Assembly: GCA_015039365.1 (NCBI GenBank)
Contig: WION01000125.1
Span: 62,001-126,000 of the forward strand
Reading direction: 5' to 3'
Source: Amanita rubescens
Taxonomy: Eukaryota; Basidiomycota; Agaricomycetes; Agaricales; Amanitaceae
DNA length: 64,000 nucleotides
In this document: in pieces, positions 11,490-22,890 of the stretch
Numbering within the stretch: the first letter of the stretch is position 1
How the letters are laid out: every line of letters begins with the position of its first letter
Made by a program: the position numbers and the translations under genes
Notes under the pieces: model-generated
Databases searched by the model: none
What the model was told of the DNA's origin: nothing
Seen by the model: the letters and a program-made list of their open reading frames with translations, nothing else

Positions 11490-12381
11490 ATGGAAGCTAC
11501 AGAGCATATTCTAGTGGAAGGAAGAAGAGGGTGGCATCTTGAGTGTGGTAATGAGGAATTGAAGAGGTGGCTGTTGAGGAGTAGTAAGAGGTGTGATTGA
11601 CATTGATGAATGACAGTAGTAGAGAGAGATCAATGGAAGGCATGGTGAGAGGCATGGTGAAGGATGAAAGGATACTGAAGGACATAGTGAGTGCAATGGA
11701 GAGGTCATGTAGTTAAGGTGAGGCAGAGATATGTAATGGTAGGTCATTGAAGTTAGAACAATCTCTAAATCAATCTGGCTTGACTTGTTTCTGCACTTAT
11801 CTGCACTTTGGATTAGTTTGGCATCATGTTCTTATATCAGCCTGATCACATGAATTTTCTGCATTTTTTAAGATTTTTTGCAGATTTTTCAATTTTCTCA
11901 CATGAATTGTCTGAAAATGTATTTTGCAAATATCTTATGTTTGACTTTGTTTGGCATTATTATTCTTGTATATTCTAAATCATACAAGTTAGGGGCACCT
12001 TTTTTGTAATTTCTCATGTGACATGTCACACATGTGGTCACAAATACCATAAAAAGAATTTTTAATTATCTTATCTTATCTTATCTAGACCATCATATTA
12101 CCTAAGCTACCTACCTACCTACTCACCACTATCTATCTATCTATGTATCTAATCTAATCTTATCACCCAGTCCCCTCAAGGCAAGTGGGGGGAGGCAAGG
12201 ATATGTGCTAGATGCCCCCTCCTTATATACCTGTGGGCCTGCACACAGGCCATCTGGTCATGTCACATGACCACAACAAGGAATGATTCCTAGTCCTAGT
12301 CATTCCTAGTGGCCATATTCCTAGGAAACTCCTAGATTCCTCGTAAAATGACTAGGAATGGATTAGGAATGGTCTAGGAAT
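11490..12381 (-). repeat. Right arm of the long inverted repeat
   Basis: The reverse complement matches 3718-4468 followed by 8584-8790: CACTCACTATGTCCTTCA, the CTTATATCAGCCTGATCACA region, the AAGATAAGATAAGATAA runs, the GGAGGGGGCATCTAGCACAT block, then CTAGGAAT cores. The arm stops abruptly at 12381, where a MITE starts. The expected terminal AGTGTAAAGTACT is missing on this side. Confidence 0.7.
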
Positions 12382-13609
12382 TAGTGTTTTAAAGTCCAGT
12401 CTGGTCTGGTCTTTTTGCCTTTTTTGGGTGTAACCTGTAACCTTAACCAGTTACAAATGCTCCCAGTTGCTTGTAACCTTAACTGGACCAATTGTAACTG
12501 GTTACAATTGGTTAAATCAGTTAAAAGACTGGTTATGACCAGTTAAAACCTTAACCGGTTACATGACCAGTCTGGACTGGTCTAGACTGGTCATAGGACT
12601 GGTTGTACACTATAAAATCTCTGCAGAAAATGTGTGAAGGTATATGGGATGTGTTCTTACTGGAGCTATGAAATTAATCATCAAAAGAAATAGGAAAATA
12701 CTCCACTGATCATGACACTGCAATGGGCGGAGTATTTTCTATTTCCATCTTCAGATCATCCTACATGTCAATGTCCTAATCATCCAAAAAATAGGAAAAT
12801 ACTCCACTGATCATGACACTGCAATGGGCGGAGTATTTTCTATTTTCTATTTTCAGATTATCCTACATGTCAATGTCCTAATCATCCAAAAATAGGAAAA
12901 TACTCTGCCCATTGCAACACTGCAATGGGCGGAGTCAGCCATAGAGAGCAGAATGATGCATTATCTACTGTAATCACACAAGTTAACAGTTAACAATAGT
13001 ACAAATATGAAAAAGGGTCAGAACATCTGTGTGCCCCAATATCAAAAACAGTGGTGTGCTTGTAAAATCATCTCAGATTCCAACAGGAGTGGCTGTGTGG
13101 CTGCATCACTCTCTTTGGTGCTCTCTTTGGTGCTCTCTTTGGCACTCTCTTTGGCCCTCTTTCATTGGCCAACTCTTGGCCACTGATTCAATAACTGAGG
13201 GTTAGGAATAATTGTGACATATGACATACTAGCCCATCCTTAAAGTACATTCATAAGCTATGTTGGATTAATATGGAACCCCTATTTAAGCAAGGAATAA
13301 ATGCTGAAGAATCAAACTAGCTCTAAACTTATTTTCACTGTATCTCACTCATTTCTCCACTATTTTCCTTGATCCCAGAGTCATTATGAAGCTGATAACA
13401 TCTAGTACGCCAATCATGTTACTAAGTGCAGAACAATTGCCAAAGACCAGTTATAACTGGTCTTTTTCAGTCTTTTGAAATGGTTGTAACCTGTAACCGG
13501 TCTAACACAGAATTGGCTTAACCAGGGACCAGTTATCGGTCTTTTCCAGTTACGGTCCGGTTACATAACCGGTTATCTTCGGTCTTTGTAACTGGACTTT
13601 GAAACACTA
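12382..13609. mobile_element. TAGTGTTT..AAACACTA MITE (copy M1), no matching TSD
   Basis: The ends are TAGTGTTTTAAAGTCCAGT and GGACTTTGAAACACTA. Subterminal regions are rich in GGTCTGGTCT and AACCGGTTA motifs. The flanking 8-mers differ (CTAGGAAT left, CTCATATA right), unlike copies M3 and M4. The interior has a palindromic tandem array (12655-12930) and CTCTTTGGTG repeats near 13110-13165. No coding capacity. The left flank is the arm of the large element and the right flank is a truncated LTR. Confidence 0.7.
12655..12930. repeat. Tandem palindromic units with GGGCGGAGTATTTT
   Basis: About three units contain AAATACTCC..GGCGGAGTATTTTC hairpins joined by the shared spacer CTACATGTCAATGTCCTAAT. 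The same unit type, diverged, forms an array in MITE M2 (40858-41222). Confidence 0.65.
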
Positions 13610-13865
13610 CTCATATATTCAAGATACCCTAGGACGGGAGCTAATCCTAGCTCCCTCATTATCCCCCGTATATAGTTTCCTTTTATAGTAGGTAGTCACA
13701 TAGTATACCATATGCGCTAGTCACATAGTCACAGTTCATCTTTACTTAACTTGTACACACCATACACGCACCCGCACAGTCTCAAATAGACGTTGATTCA
13801 GTGCAAGGCACAAGGTGCGAACAATCCTGGAACCATTCCCTGGTTCCGTTATAGTAAATGTTACA
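13610..13865 (+). repeat. Truncated LTR, same family as the solo LTR at 60012-60330
   Basis: Shares GACGTTGATTCAGTGCAAG, the GGAACCATT..GGTTCC hairpin and the ending GTTACA with 60012-60330. Its 5' part is missing and is replaced by the MITE that ends at 13609. CGTATATAG near 13668 may be the TATA region. Confidence 0.6.
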
Positions 13866-15090
13866 CTACAGGCCAGGCCACATTGTTTCTTTGAGTCTAC
13901 AGACATATTCCATTATGTCTCTAGATTCATGATCCCTGCATTGGAAGGGTTGGCTCTGTGTTCTTCTCTCCCCAGAAGGAGCCTAGAAGATCTGGAGGAT
14001 AAGGAAGCAGGCTTTGGATGTATTTAAGCTGCTGTACTTGTAGAGTCAAACCCTAAGTTCAACTTAGTTGTCCATACAAACCCTCTGGTTTGTTAACTCA
14101 ACATCACTTTGTCTCACCTAAATAACATCATTTATACTCCGTTCATTATCACTCTCAATTATAAAACTTCTTCTAGTCATCTTATTACTTAGCTTAATCA
14201 CCTATTGTTTGACTTGTCCATTGATTGGACTTAGTCTACTTTGTCAAATGCTCTTAGCATGGACACATTGTACATAGGTGGAGATTGATGTGATCATAAC
14301 AATTAAGTTGAACTTATCAAAATGATACCCAATGGGGTCCAATATGGATGCAGTGGGCTGTAGGCATTGAGTGGTGGGGTGCGGAGCCAGGAATGATACA
14401 TAGGTGGGCAGATCAGAGCTGATGCAGCAGCTGGCAGGTAGCAGCAGTGCAGTACATGTCGGAGGGCTGTAGCACAGAGGCGGTTGTGTTTGGCAGTAGT
14501 TAGGAGAGGTATATGAGGTGGGAGTGAGCCAGCGGGGTTGTCCAGACAGAATGAGACCTCCGGGGTCGTTTGTGAATGAAAAATGTGGGTGAGTGTGATC
14601 CGAAATGGACCAAGCAGTGGGCTCCAGTTGTAACAATGAAACAGAGACTGTGGTGTACAGCCTCCAATGTTCCAATGCTGCCATGCAAGTTCAGCAGCAC
14701 CAAAGGGTGCTCGTCCACTTTGGTTGCACTTGTCAGGGCTCAGGAAAGCAAATTATTGCAGGTGAGGGGAAGTGAAAAGGTGTATATCAAACTATCTACA
14801 ACAGGTTATATATTGTCTACCTTGTGTACTACATGCATCTGATCCAAAACAATCTAGTCCGATGTGTCAGAGCTGTCAGAACATGTCGGAACCATCGGAA
14901 CGAGGTCCCAAAGTCAAGGGTTCAATTCTGCAATGTAGTACTGATTCCAGCATAGCCAGAATCAGTACATTACAGTGGGGCTACCTAGCCAAAGCTTCCC
15001 TTTGCTCATTTGGAGGTACATGACATCATTGATTTGACAAATGAATGGGTAAGATCATCCTATAGTCCTGTTAAAATATCTAATATCTCA
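13866..15090. other. No gene recognised
   Basis: The open frames at 13815-14027, 14244-14684 (minus) and 14576-14842 overlap each other and lack recognisable motifs. A short hairpin (GTACTGATTC..GAATCAGTAC) lies near 14940-14970. Nothing here can be supported as a gene. Confidence 0.3.
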
Positions 15091-15095
15091 ATATC

Positions 15096-16486
15096 AGGAT
15101 GAACTGGCAGAACTCCCTGAAAGAGGATGTTGTTCAGAGGGCACTGATTGCAAGAAAAACACTCAAACAGCCACTTCAGCTTTACAGTGATAACTTTGGT
15201 TCATATAATGATTATCAGCCATCACTTGGAGTAAGAAGTTATTTTAATTAGTTTATAATGTTAAGTGTGAACCAGTCCCATACAGACATGAACTTTCTTG
15301 AAGCACTAGCTGAAGCAGCAAAACCTTCTACAGAGAGAGAGTGTACCCATTTGTGGTGCATCAGGAAAACGTGCATTGGCTTTTGCTGCTTTTGCTAACT
15401 TCGCATATTTTTACATCATTTTTGCATGTTTCAGGCCATTTAGAACACCTGCAAAAGGACACAAAAGGTTGTGGTACATGGCTTTTTCCACTTTTTCGTC
15501 CTTTTTCATCCTTTTTCATACATAAGCAAGAAAAAGTAAAAAAAAGCGGACAAAAGGTTAGCTGCACACTTTGCTGATGTGCTTAGTCAGATGAATTTAA
15601 AGCATTGTCCCCTGGAGACATACAGAAGATATTCAGGTCAAAGCATATACTTGTGGAAGGGATGGAGTATGATCTGAGAATGGAGTTTGATAGGAGAGAT
15701 CTTGAAAGGGTTGGGAACTGGGATGAACCCAGGACATTACAAGGTTGGTTTTCTTTTTACTTTGACACTATTCACATGTACTGATTTGGTCAGACCTATC
15801 TATTGAACCTGATACCCCAAAAGGGTTCAATGGCAGGTTAATGACAGGGTCACTCAAGAGTCAAGGACCTTCAAATCTCCAAATGGGAGAATCCTAAACT
15901 GCTTGAAGCTACCCAATTCCACTGGGTGCAGTGAGCCACATTATTTTATGTCAACTGACACAGTGGCCTGGTCCTGCACTCTTGCAAAAAGCACCAACAA
16001 AAGCCCATCACCACAGCTGGTGCCATTAGCTACTGGAACTTGGACACCAATGGGTTTGCAACCTATATTGATGTCCAGGTAGGCAAGAAGTGGTGGGTTG
16101 TTGCCAACTCAAAAGAGGGTGGTCCCTCCTTTGCAAAACTTTTGTGAGAGTGTCAATAATGACCTGTGGGATGTTCATGCAATCATGCTTGAACCAGGGC
16201 AAAGGCTGTAAGTAAATTCATTCTTTACATTTCTTATTTCTTATTAAATGGAAAAGTTACATGAGACCTCACACACCACATGCTGTGGTGACCCAGAACA
16301 TTCCATATGCTTTGGGGGTTTTTTCTACAGTTGTGCAATATTAAAGGACACTTGCATTGGAATCCTTCAAGTATTTGTAGGGTCCTCTGCTCTTACAAAC
16401 TCAGACAGCAGGGACAGTTGGCTATTGCTGCACTGGATTGCAGCATACATCCATTATCCATTATATTATATAATTTATATATTTTA
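15096..16486 (+). pseudogene. JmjC-like cupin protein remnant
   Basis: Pieces line up in order but in shifting frames: MNWQNSLKEDVVQR (15099), a normal-looking intron near 15230-15285, an insertion-like stretch at 15340-15550, then DIQKIFRSKHILVEGMEYD (about 15620), GRILNCLKLPNSTGCS (about 15890), GAISYWNLDTNGFATYID (about 16020), GKKWWVVA, a short intron near 16210, then MRPHTPHAVVT and PEHSICFGGFFYS (16265-16330) and LTNSDS. This is the order in agaric JmjC-like proteins, including the Fe-site region and the HTPHAV strand. The usual HxD appears as NLD, so one metal ligand is lost. Several frameshifts make it a pseudogene. The whole stretch is almost free of CpG. Family assignment is from memory of the motif order, not a search. 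Confidence 0.55.
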
Positions 16487-17454
16487 GCAATGTCATCTGA
16501 CAGCCCACTTGCTTGTATTAATATAATAACTGTCAGATTTTGAAAAAATGACATATTTAATGCCCATAACATAGCTCATTCTGGCCCATAACATTTAGAA
16601 TACACTTAGTTGTAATTATCAATAACTTTACTTAATCCATTCAAAGTGCCACACCAGTGTTACAACCATTGCCTGGTTGTCGGTATGGTTACCCAAGCAC
16701 AGTACAAGCCCTGGGCCACTCTATTTGTACTTCTTTCTACTCTATTCATTACCATTCCATATGCTTCTATTGCCTTTGGTATGATTTGTGATCTTTTGTT
16801 TCTACTTTTGACACATTATGTACATATACTGGTTTACATTGATAGTATAAATACTGCATCCCTTGATGTACCTAGATCATCTTTTGCAATCTCACATGTC
16901 CATCATCACCTTATCACCACATCCCTGAGCCTTGCCCTTGATTGTCGATCCCTGTGCCCAAGTCTATCAACCCCACACCTGGCTCATCTTGTCAACCACC
17001 TCTTCCTCAGCCCTTGCTCTCAGCAGCAATCTTCCTCCCTGTTGGCTATGCTCACTGCCTAAGCCCCTAACCCAGACTTGACCATTACAACCAGGTGGTG
17101 TTGCTAAAATTAGAAGTTATTCTATTTTTAGTAATGTCATCCAAGTCCCTATTTACGTGTCCACCCATGCAACCCCTTATGTTATTGTGGGGGTGGGCAA
17201 TTCTGGTTGCAGTGACAATGTCACACCAGTCACATCATCAGTCACATGCCTGATTGGGTGTTATTTCAGTTTCTGGGCTTCCACTTCCGATGGAAACCAA
17301 GTTTAAGGTACTAGAAAGATGTCACACATGTATATTAATATATTCCAATGCTCAGAATGATCCTGGATGTCTGTCATTTGGTTCTATGTCTTATTTTGTG
17401 CAAAATCACTGCCAAAATTCAGTGATTTCTTAAAGAATCTTTGGCACAGAGTGC
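16487..17454. other. No gene supported; one open frame at 16646-17062
   Basis: The 138-codon plus-strand frame at 16646-17062 is Leu/Ser/His rich, matches no family I know and has no flanking splice logic. The rest is AT-rich and featureless. Confidence 0.25.
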
Positions 17455-17675
17455 TAGAGTGATTTTGAGGCTTCTTGTCTGTAGCAGGATGTGATCCTCT
17501 CAACTGCCTGGACAAAATGTTCAGGCCAGAATTTTTTCCCATGGTCTCTGGGCTGAGATATTGGGAGTTAGATTGTAATATCTCAGCCCAGAGACCATGG
17601 GAAAAAATTCTGGCCTGAACATTTTGTTGAGAGGATCATTTCTTACCACTAACAAGAAGCCTGAAAATCACTCTG
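17455..17675. repeat. Foldback hairpin 1
   Basis: Near-perfect inverted repeat: GAGAGGATC/GATCCTCTC, AAATGTTCAGGCCAGAATTT and CCATGGTCTCTGGGCTGAGA pair across a short centre near 17570. The outer parts (GAGTGATTTTGAGGCTTCTT / ACAAGAAGCCTGAAAATCAC) also pair. Probably a foldback MITE. Confidence 0.75.
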
Positions 17676-17726
17676 GCACTCTGCAATGAACACCTTTTCT
17701 ACAACACCAGAAAAGTAATGAAAACT

Positions 17727-17969
17727 GAGCCACAAAGTAGTTTTTAGGCTTCCTGTTAGTGAAAATAAAAGTTTCTCTCAACTGTCCCAACAAAATGTTC
17801 AGGTCAGATCTTTTTCCCACAGTCTCTGGGCTGAGATATTACAATCTACCTCCCAATATCTCAGCCCAGAGGTTGTGGGAAAAAAATCTGCCCTGAACAT
17901 TTTGTCAAGGCAGTCAGGAGGAACATTCCTTGTCACATATAGGAAGCTTGAAAACTACTCTGTGGCTCA
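17727..17969. repeat. Foldback hairpin 2, a diverged relative of hairpin 1
   Basis: Same architecture, with shared AACAAAATGTTCAGG, CTCTGGGCTGAGATATT and terminal GAGCCACAAAGTAGTTTT / AAAACTACTCTGTGGCTC. About 50 bp separates it from hairpin 1. Confidence 0.75.
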
Positions 17970-18117
17970 GATTTCATCATTTTCTGTCACTAGAATTGAG
18001 ATTACCCAAATTAGCAGGTAGTGACCATCTGATCTGAATTAACTTGATCAGATATCCACTCCTTGACCTCAAACTTGATCATCCAGGTATACCAACATCT
18101 GCTTTTGTGTTTCATCT

Positions 18118-18915
18118 ATGCCTCAGACATATTTGATTGCTAGATTGATTACATACTACAATATGCCTCCTAAGAAATCTACATGTCAAATGGCTACTTT
18201 AGCAAAGGCTAGAATGGCTTTGTGTGGTCCTAAACAAGATGTTTCAGAGCCCTGCACTCCTGAATCTCCAGAGGAACTATTGGAAAAGTGTAGAAAGGAG
18301 CTATCTGCAGCTCAGATTGAGCTGGCTCAGTTAAATGGTACATTGCAATCTAAAGTTGCTTCCAGGTTGTCAACATGGCTGAGAAAGGAAAAGGAAAGCA
18401 ACAGGGAACTATCAAAGGAATTAGCTGTTGCTTTACAGAAGCTCTATGTTTTACAAAAGCAGCTTCATGTTGAAAAGCAGGGTAGAAAATGTGCTTCTAT
18501 GCAAAAAAGTCAGCTGGTTGAGCTGAACAACTCTCTGAAGGCTCATGGACAGAGTCTTACAGTTAATATGAGCAATATGGTCAAAGAAATTGAGCATACA
18601 AAGCTTCAACTGGAATCAGAAAAAAATCTTAGCTTCTATCAAAGTGAGCTGAGAGTTGCAAGGAAGAAATTTGATGCCATTCAAGGAGAGCTGAGAAATG
18701 AAAAAAGAATATAATCACATTAAGTAAAAGAATCTTATAAGCAGCTTATCAAACAGCATGATATGTAAATCACTAGTTGCTCAGTCAAAAGCCAAGTACC
18801 ATCACTTGATGCATAAAGGTGTTTATGCTATTAGTCCAATTTTTGGTTAAAGCTGGATGTACAAGAGACAAAGTTAGTTCTGTTGTTCATGAAGTTCTGA
18901 ATATAGCAAATATTC
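18118..18915 (+). pseudogene. N-terminal part of a split agaric transposon-type protein (coiled coil)
   Basis: The open frame 18118-18714 starts MPQTYLIAR or, more likely, at MPPKKSTCQMATLAKARM, and continues as a long Leu/Glu/Lys coiled coil (ELLEKCRKELSAAQIELAQL and onward). Further pieces follow in shifted frames: HHLMHKGVYAISP (about 18800) and AGCTRDKVSSVVHEVLNIAN (about 18850-18910). The continuation expected in this protein type is found 9.9 kb away at 28825 (AVGKIS..RSVSRII). Nearly CpG-free. I know the layout as an uncharacterised repetitive protein of Agaricomycetes, probably transposon-encoded, but I cannot name its superfamily. Confidence 0.55.
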
Positions 18916-19171
18916 CGAGGCCAAATGAAAAGAGGCTTTGGTCTTATAATCGGCGAGTGGTGCAAGTTTCTGTAACGCTCCATTAAGATACCAGCTTCTT
19001 CCGGAGATCAACAAGTACAAATAATCACGCTGAGGAGGTTCAACGTGCAGTGGGTGCGGACACTCATAACTTTGGCTGGGGACTAATATATGTACTAGTG
19101 ACATTACTAATTGGAAAATATGTAAAAAAGGGCCTTGGACCTGCCATGCACAGCAGTGGCCCATAATACCA

Positions 19172-20433
19172 AGTCAAATAAATAAACATGACATCACCAT
19201 TGACTGTGACGCCCTTTTGCTATCTCTCCTCTTCATCCTTCAGTGCATCCCGGCGCTCGTTCAGGGGGTGCTGTCTTTATTCCACCTTTGGGGACCTCAA
19301 TGAACCATACTGGGATATGTAAGCCCAATAGTACTCTTTCTCTGATTCATAACACATGCAGCCCCGGCGTTCATGAATTACCACTCGTATGTGTTACATA
19401 TTGACTATAATTTCACTTACCTTGTGCTTGCAATCCCATTTCAACAAGGAGTGCAGCTGCATCGTCAGGCTCCCTGGCCTTCATTTTTCGTACAGACACC
19501 ATCTGTACTCGTGCGTCGAGTGCAGCAAGTGCAACAGCAGTGGAGGTGAATGCCCCATGCCAGCTTCAAGTTGGTTATCAACCAATAGCAGTGTCGTTTG
19601 CACTGCTCTTCACTCGGGCTCATTCAATTAATAATTTTCTAGCACCTACCCAGCCAACCAAAAACCTCTAATTAGAGATGGACAGATCCCCTGTCTCCAT
19701 CTCTAGTTAGAGGCTTTATTTGAAATCACAGGCTACCTCAGATAATTGTGGACATAAAATAAATATTTCTGAATTACAAGTCCATTTTCCCACACCAGAC
19801 ATATTGCCATTTCTGGAAGGTGGGGGATGTATTTGTACATGTTTTGACATGGGAATTTGACCACAACTTAGGAACAAGGCATAATTGCCTTATTTGGTTA
19901 AGATAGGCAGATTTCAAATAAGGTAAGCAAGTCAGGATACCATTGTTGGAAGGTGGTGAGAATATCTGTACATGTTTGTACATAATTTGCTTATTTGGAA
20001 AGAGAGAGCTAGATGCCAGATAAGGCAAAATAATTGATTTCAGGGTCGAATTTCCTAAAAAGGAAATGATGACATAATTTCAGGGTCAATCAATTGTGTA
20101 GCCTTGGTCAGTGGCTTTCTAGATGTGGTTGTATGACACTGTTTGGTGGTCATTTCATTGAGATATTTGCTGATTGATTTTCAGGGTCAAATTTCTAAAA
20201 AAGGAGATTGATAATGTAATGTGCACTTTAGGATCCTATGGCGCATTTCCTAAAATGGAAATAGTGCACTTTGGACTTGCCATTTTGGGAAATATCTGCT
20301 CACTGTTGGTGATGATGAGCAGCAAGAAATGGTGGTATCTCCCTTGATACTGAATATTTTTGTGGCGCGTTTTTTGGAATGTATTCCTTCCATATATATG
20401 CATGTATTCACTATGTTAGAATGTGAGAAATGC
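19172..20433. other. No gene supported; degenerate repeat units toward the hairpin
   Basis: A CpG-containing stretch at 19200-19640 may hold a host-gene fragment but shows no domain. From about 19780 imperfect palindromic units appear (GTTTGACATG, AAGGTGG). From 20280 diverged copies of the units in the following hairpin appear (GAGCAGCAAGAAATGGTGG, TTTTGTGGCGCG). Confidence 0.3.
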
Positions 20434-20967
20434 TAGTGGTTTATGTCAGAGTGCAACATGTCTTGCTCACTGTTGACAACAGCCTTGAGGAGCAAGAAAT
20501 GACAATATCTCCACCAATACTGGTCACTGTTTGTGTGGCGCTTTTTTTGGGATGTCCCCATTAGGCATATAGGAAGGTAGTTGGCATGTTATAATGCAAA
20601 TAGTATGCACCAATCATGCCAAAATAAAATTGGTGTGCTCACTGTCTGCCATGATGAGCAGCCATATCTCCACCAAAACAAGATCTTTCTATGGCACGGA
20701 TCCAAAAAAGCGCCACAGGGAGATCTTGTTTTGGTGGAGATATGGCTGCTCATCATGGCAGACAGTGAGCACACCAATTTTATTTTGGCATGATTGGTGC
20801 ATACTATTTGCATTCTAACATGCCAACTACCTTCCTATATGCCTAATGGGGACATCCCAAAAAAAGCGCCACACAAACAACCAGTATTGGTGGAGATATT
20901 GTCATTTCTTGCTCCTCACTGTTGTCAACAGTGAGCAAGACATGTTGCACTCTGACATAAACCACTA
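20434..20967. repeat. Long near-perfect inverted repeat (arms about 250 bp, 34-bp loop)
   Basis: The left arm 20434-20686 pairs with 20721-20967. Examples are AGTGCAACATGTCTTGCTCA / TGAGCAAGACATGTTGCACT, GGTAGTTGGCATGTT / AACATGCCAACTACC and CACCAAAACAAGATCT / AGATCTTGTTTTGGTG. The loop is about 20687-20720. Each arm contains repeated sub-units (GAGCAAGAAATGACAATATC, TGTGGCGCTTTTTTTGG). A transcript would form a dsRNA stem of about 250 bp. Confidence 0.85.
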
Positions 20968-21704
20968 ATTTCAAACACGAGTGAAACTACTTTGAAAGTA
21001 AATGTTTCTCATGCAGGTGAGGATTTTGCTCACTCTAACTACTTTTGATGGTTTTGGCACTTTTGAAAGTGCTGAAAGTAGACACAGCCGAAAACCTGAT
21101 GAGGAACGTATGGTGCTGGTGTTGTTGGACAGTTTGAGCATGTTCAAATTAGGAAGCTGGGCCCCTGTGACTTCTGAAAATCGCCAACTTCATCTCCGGG
21201 AATACAACTGTATTCTCGGGGGCTAACCCATGTCTGATTGACTTATATGTAATCAGACTGACCCCTTCGCGATTTGTTGATATTATTAATTTTGGGTAAG
21301 GATTCTTCTTTGTGCCGCTTGTACTTGCTTACAAAGCAGGATGCACACTCAAAGCATTAGGGGCGTCTGTAATAAGGTTGAACATTGAACATATTGAACA
21401 TTGAATGGTGGCTCAGATCGATATCGCAGTGCCATGCCTAATCAAGGTTGCTTCAGGAAACATGACTCATCAATAACTACATCCCAAGCTGGGTTATTCA
21501 ACTACCTCTTTCGCTATTGACGCCACCAACCTTCCACCATGATTGTGTTGTACGGGCTTCACCAAACTGTACATATGCATTGTTCGCCAACTGGCCCAAG
21601 TGACCATACATCATCAGATTGACTTGGGGTTCCCCTGTCCCCTGCCCCCCCATGTCCCCTATCCAGGCTGCTGGAGCGAATACCTTCAAGCCCCCTACCC
21701 ATGA
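20968..21704. other. No gene recognised
   Basis: Short open frames only. TTGAACATTGAACATATTGA near 21380 is a local repeat. CpG content rises toward the kinase remnant. Confidence 0.25.
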
Positions 21705-22890
21705 TGACTCTATCACCGAACTCTCCTCTGGAGATGCCAGCCAAGGTCCAAGTGTTCCAGCAGGGGTTCATCAAGGATTTCACCCCACGCTTTGACCCAG
21801 GCCAGTACTTTGCGAAGTGCAGGCTCAAGAACTGGCTGAAGAGCTCAAAGGTTATATCGTTGGGCCAGTACCAGTACAAACTTTTCTCAATCTCTACGTT
21901 CCTCAAGTGGAGCATGATATGACAGTTTTTGACAAAGAATCGGCAGAACATTTTCAAAGGAAGATGAGGGAGTCTAAAAGTGAGAAATCCATGGTCAAGA
22001 TGTGGGTGGGTGCGCTGCCGTTATCTATCGTCGTATCACTGGATCAGATTCCCTCAGTTATTGAGATGGAGAAATTCTGTCCAGACCTCAAACCATGCAA
22101 CGTCCATGCTAAGGAAACCACAGTTTTCTACAATATAGGCATCAAGCCCAATATAATTTTGCACAGAGGCAAGCACCAGGCAATGAGGTTTGTCGAACTG
22201 ATGGGTGAAGTCAAGACAAAGAAATCCTCCGATCCCTTTGTCGATGAGAATGCAGAGTCCATCGAAGCATACACTGTTGAAGGGATAAAAACAAGGGTCA
22301 AATCACCACCTATTCCACCTGTCATCTTGGTTTACAGCACCGTACCCACGTTTTCCACTTCCTCATCATCAACAACTATGCTAGGCTATTACGCTGGGAT
22401 AGGGCTGGCGTCGTTGTAACTCAAAAAATACCCCTGGCAGACCAGAATCTTGCCCAATTCTTTTGGTGTTTCAACCACATGTCAAAATCCAAACAAGGCT
22501 GGGACAAGAAGGTTGCCGGCACAGCAGGCGCAGAGCGGTCTGATGCATGGATTGCCTTTGAGCTTCAAAAGTACATATCTGTTAGCTATAGGAGTGGGAA
22601 AGGGATGCCTTCAGAGGAAGAGAAGGAAAAGAAGGTCAAGGAGCTCAAATCGATCGTTCCTTCCACTGAGACTCTGCCATACTTGAAGGCAAGCATAGGA
22701 GGAGTAGAGGTCATCATTGGTGACATCATCCATGCAGCTGTCTACTCTCCATTAGGTCGTGCAACCCGCACATTTAAAGCCTACTTCATTGCTGAGAATA
22801 GGACAGTTCTACTCAAGTCAACATGGAGGGTCATTGACCAGTCAAGAAGACGTGAACATGAGGTTTATGATGCTCCACACCAGCAAAATG
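21705..22890 (+). pseudogene. FunK1-type fungal protein kinase, N-terminal half, truncated
   Basis: The frame 21817-22290 encodes VGPVPVQTFLNLYVP and VELMGEVKTKKSSDPF, followed by an intron-like GTCAAAT..TTTACAG (about 22299-22338). Then CACCGTACCCAC opens HRTHVFHFLIINNYARLLRW and DRAGVVVTQ in a different frame, a core signature of the fungal FunK1 kinase family (PF17667). The frame from 22479 continues WIAFELQKYISVSYRSG. The protein breaks at 22890 where a repeat begins, so the catalytic HRD and DFG parts are missing. Members of this family are multi-copy in agarics and of unclear function. The frame change and truncation make it a pseudogene. Confidence 0.75.

Noticed and set aside
14244..14684. 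146-codon minus-strand open frame
   Set aside because: Overlaps open frames on the other strand, biased composition, no motif and no splice context.
14895..14945. GGGTTCAATTCTG resembling a tRNA/SINE B box
   Set aside because: No A box at the right distance, no cloverleaf pairing and no poly-A or poly-T terminator, so no tRNA or SINE call.
16646..17062. 138-codon plus-strand open frame
   Set aside because: Composition-driven Leu/Ser text without domain, homologous copy or regulatory context in the window.
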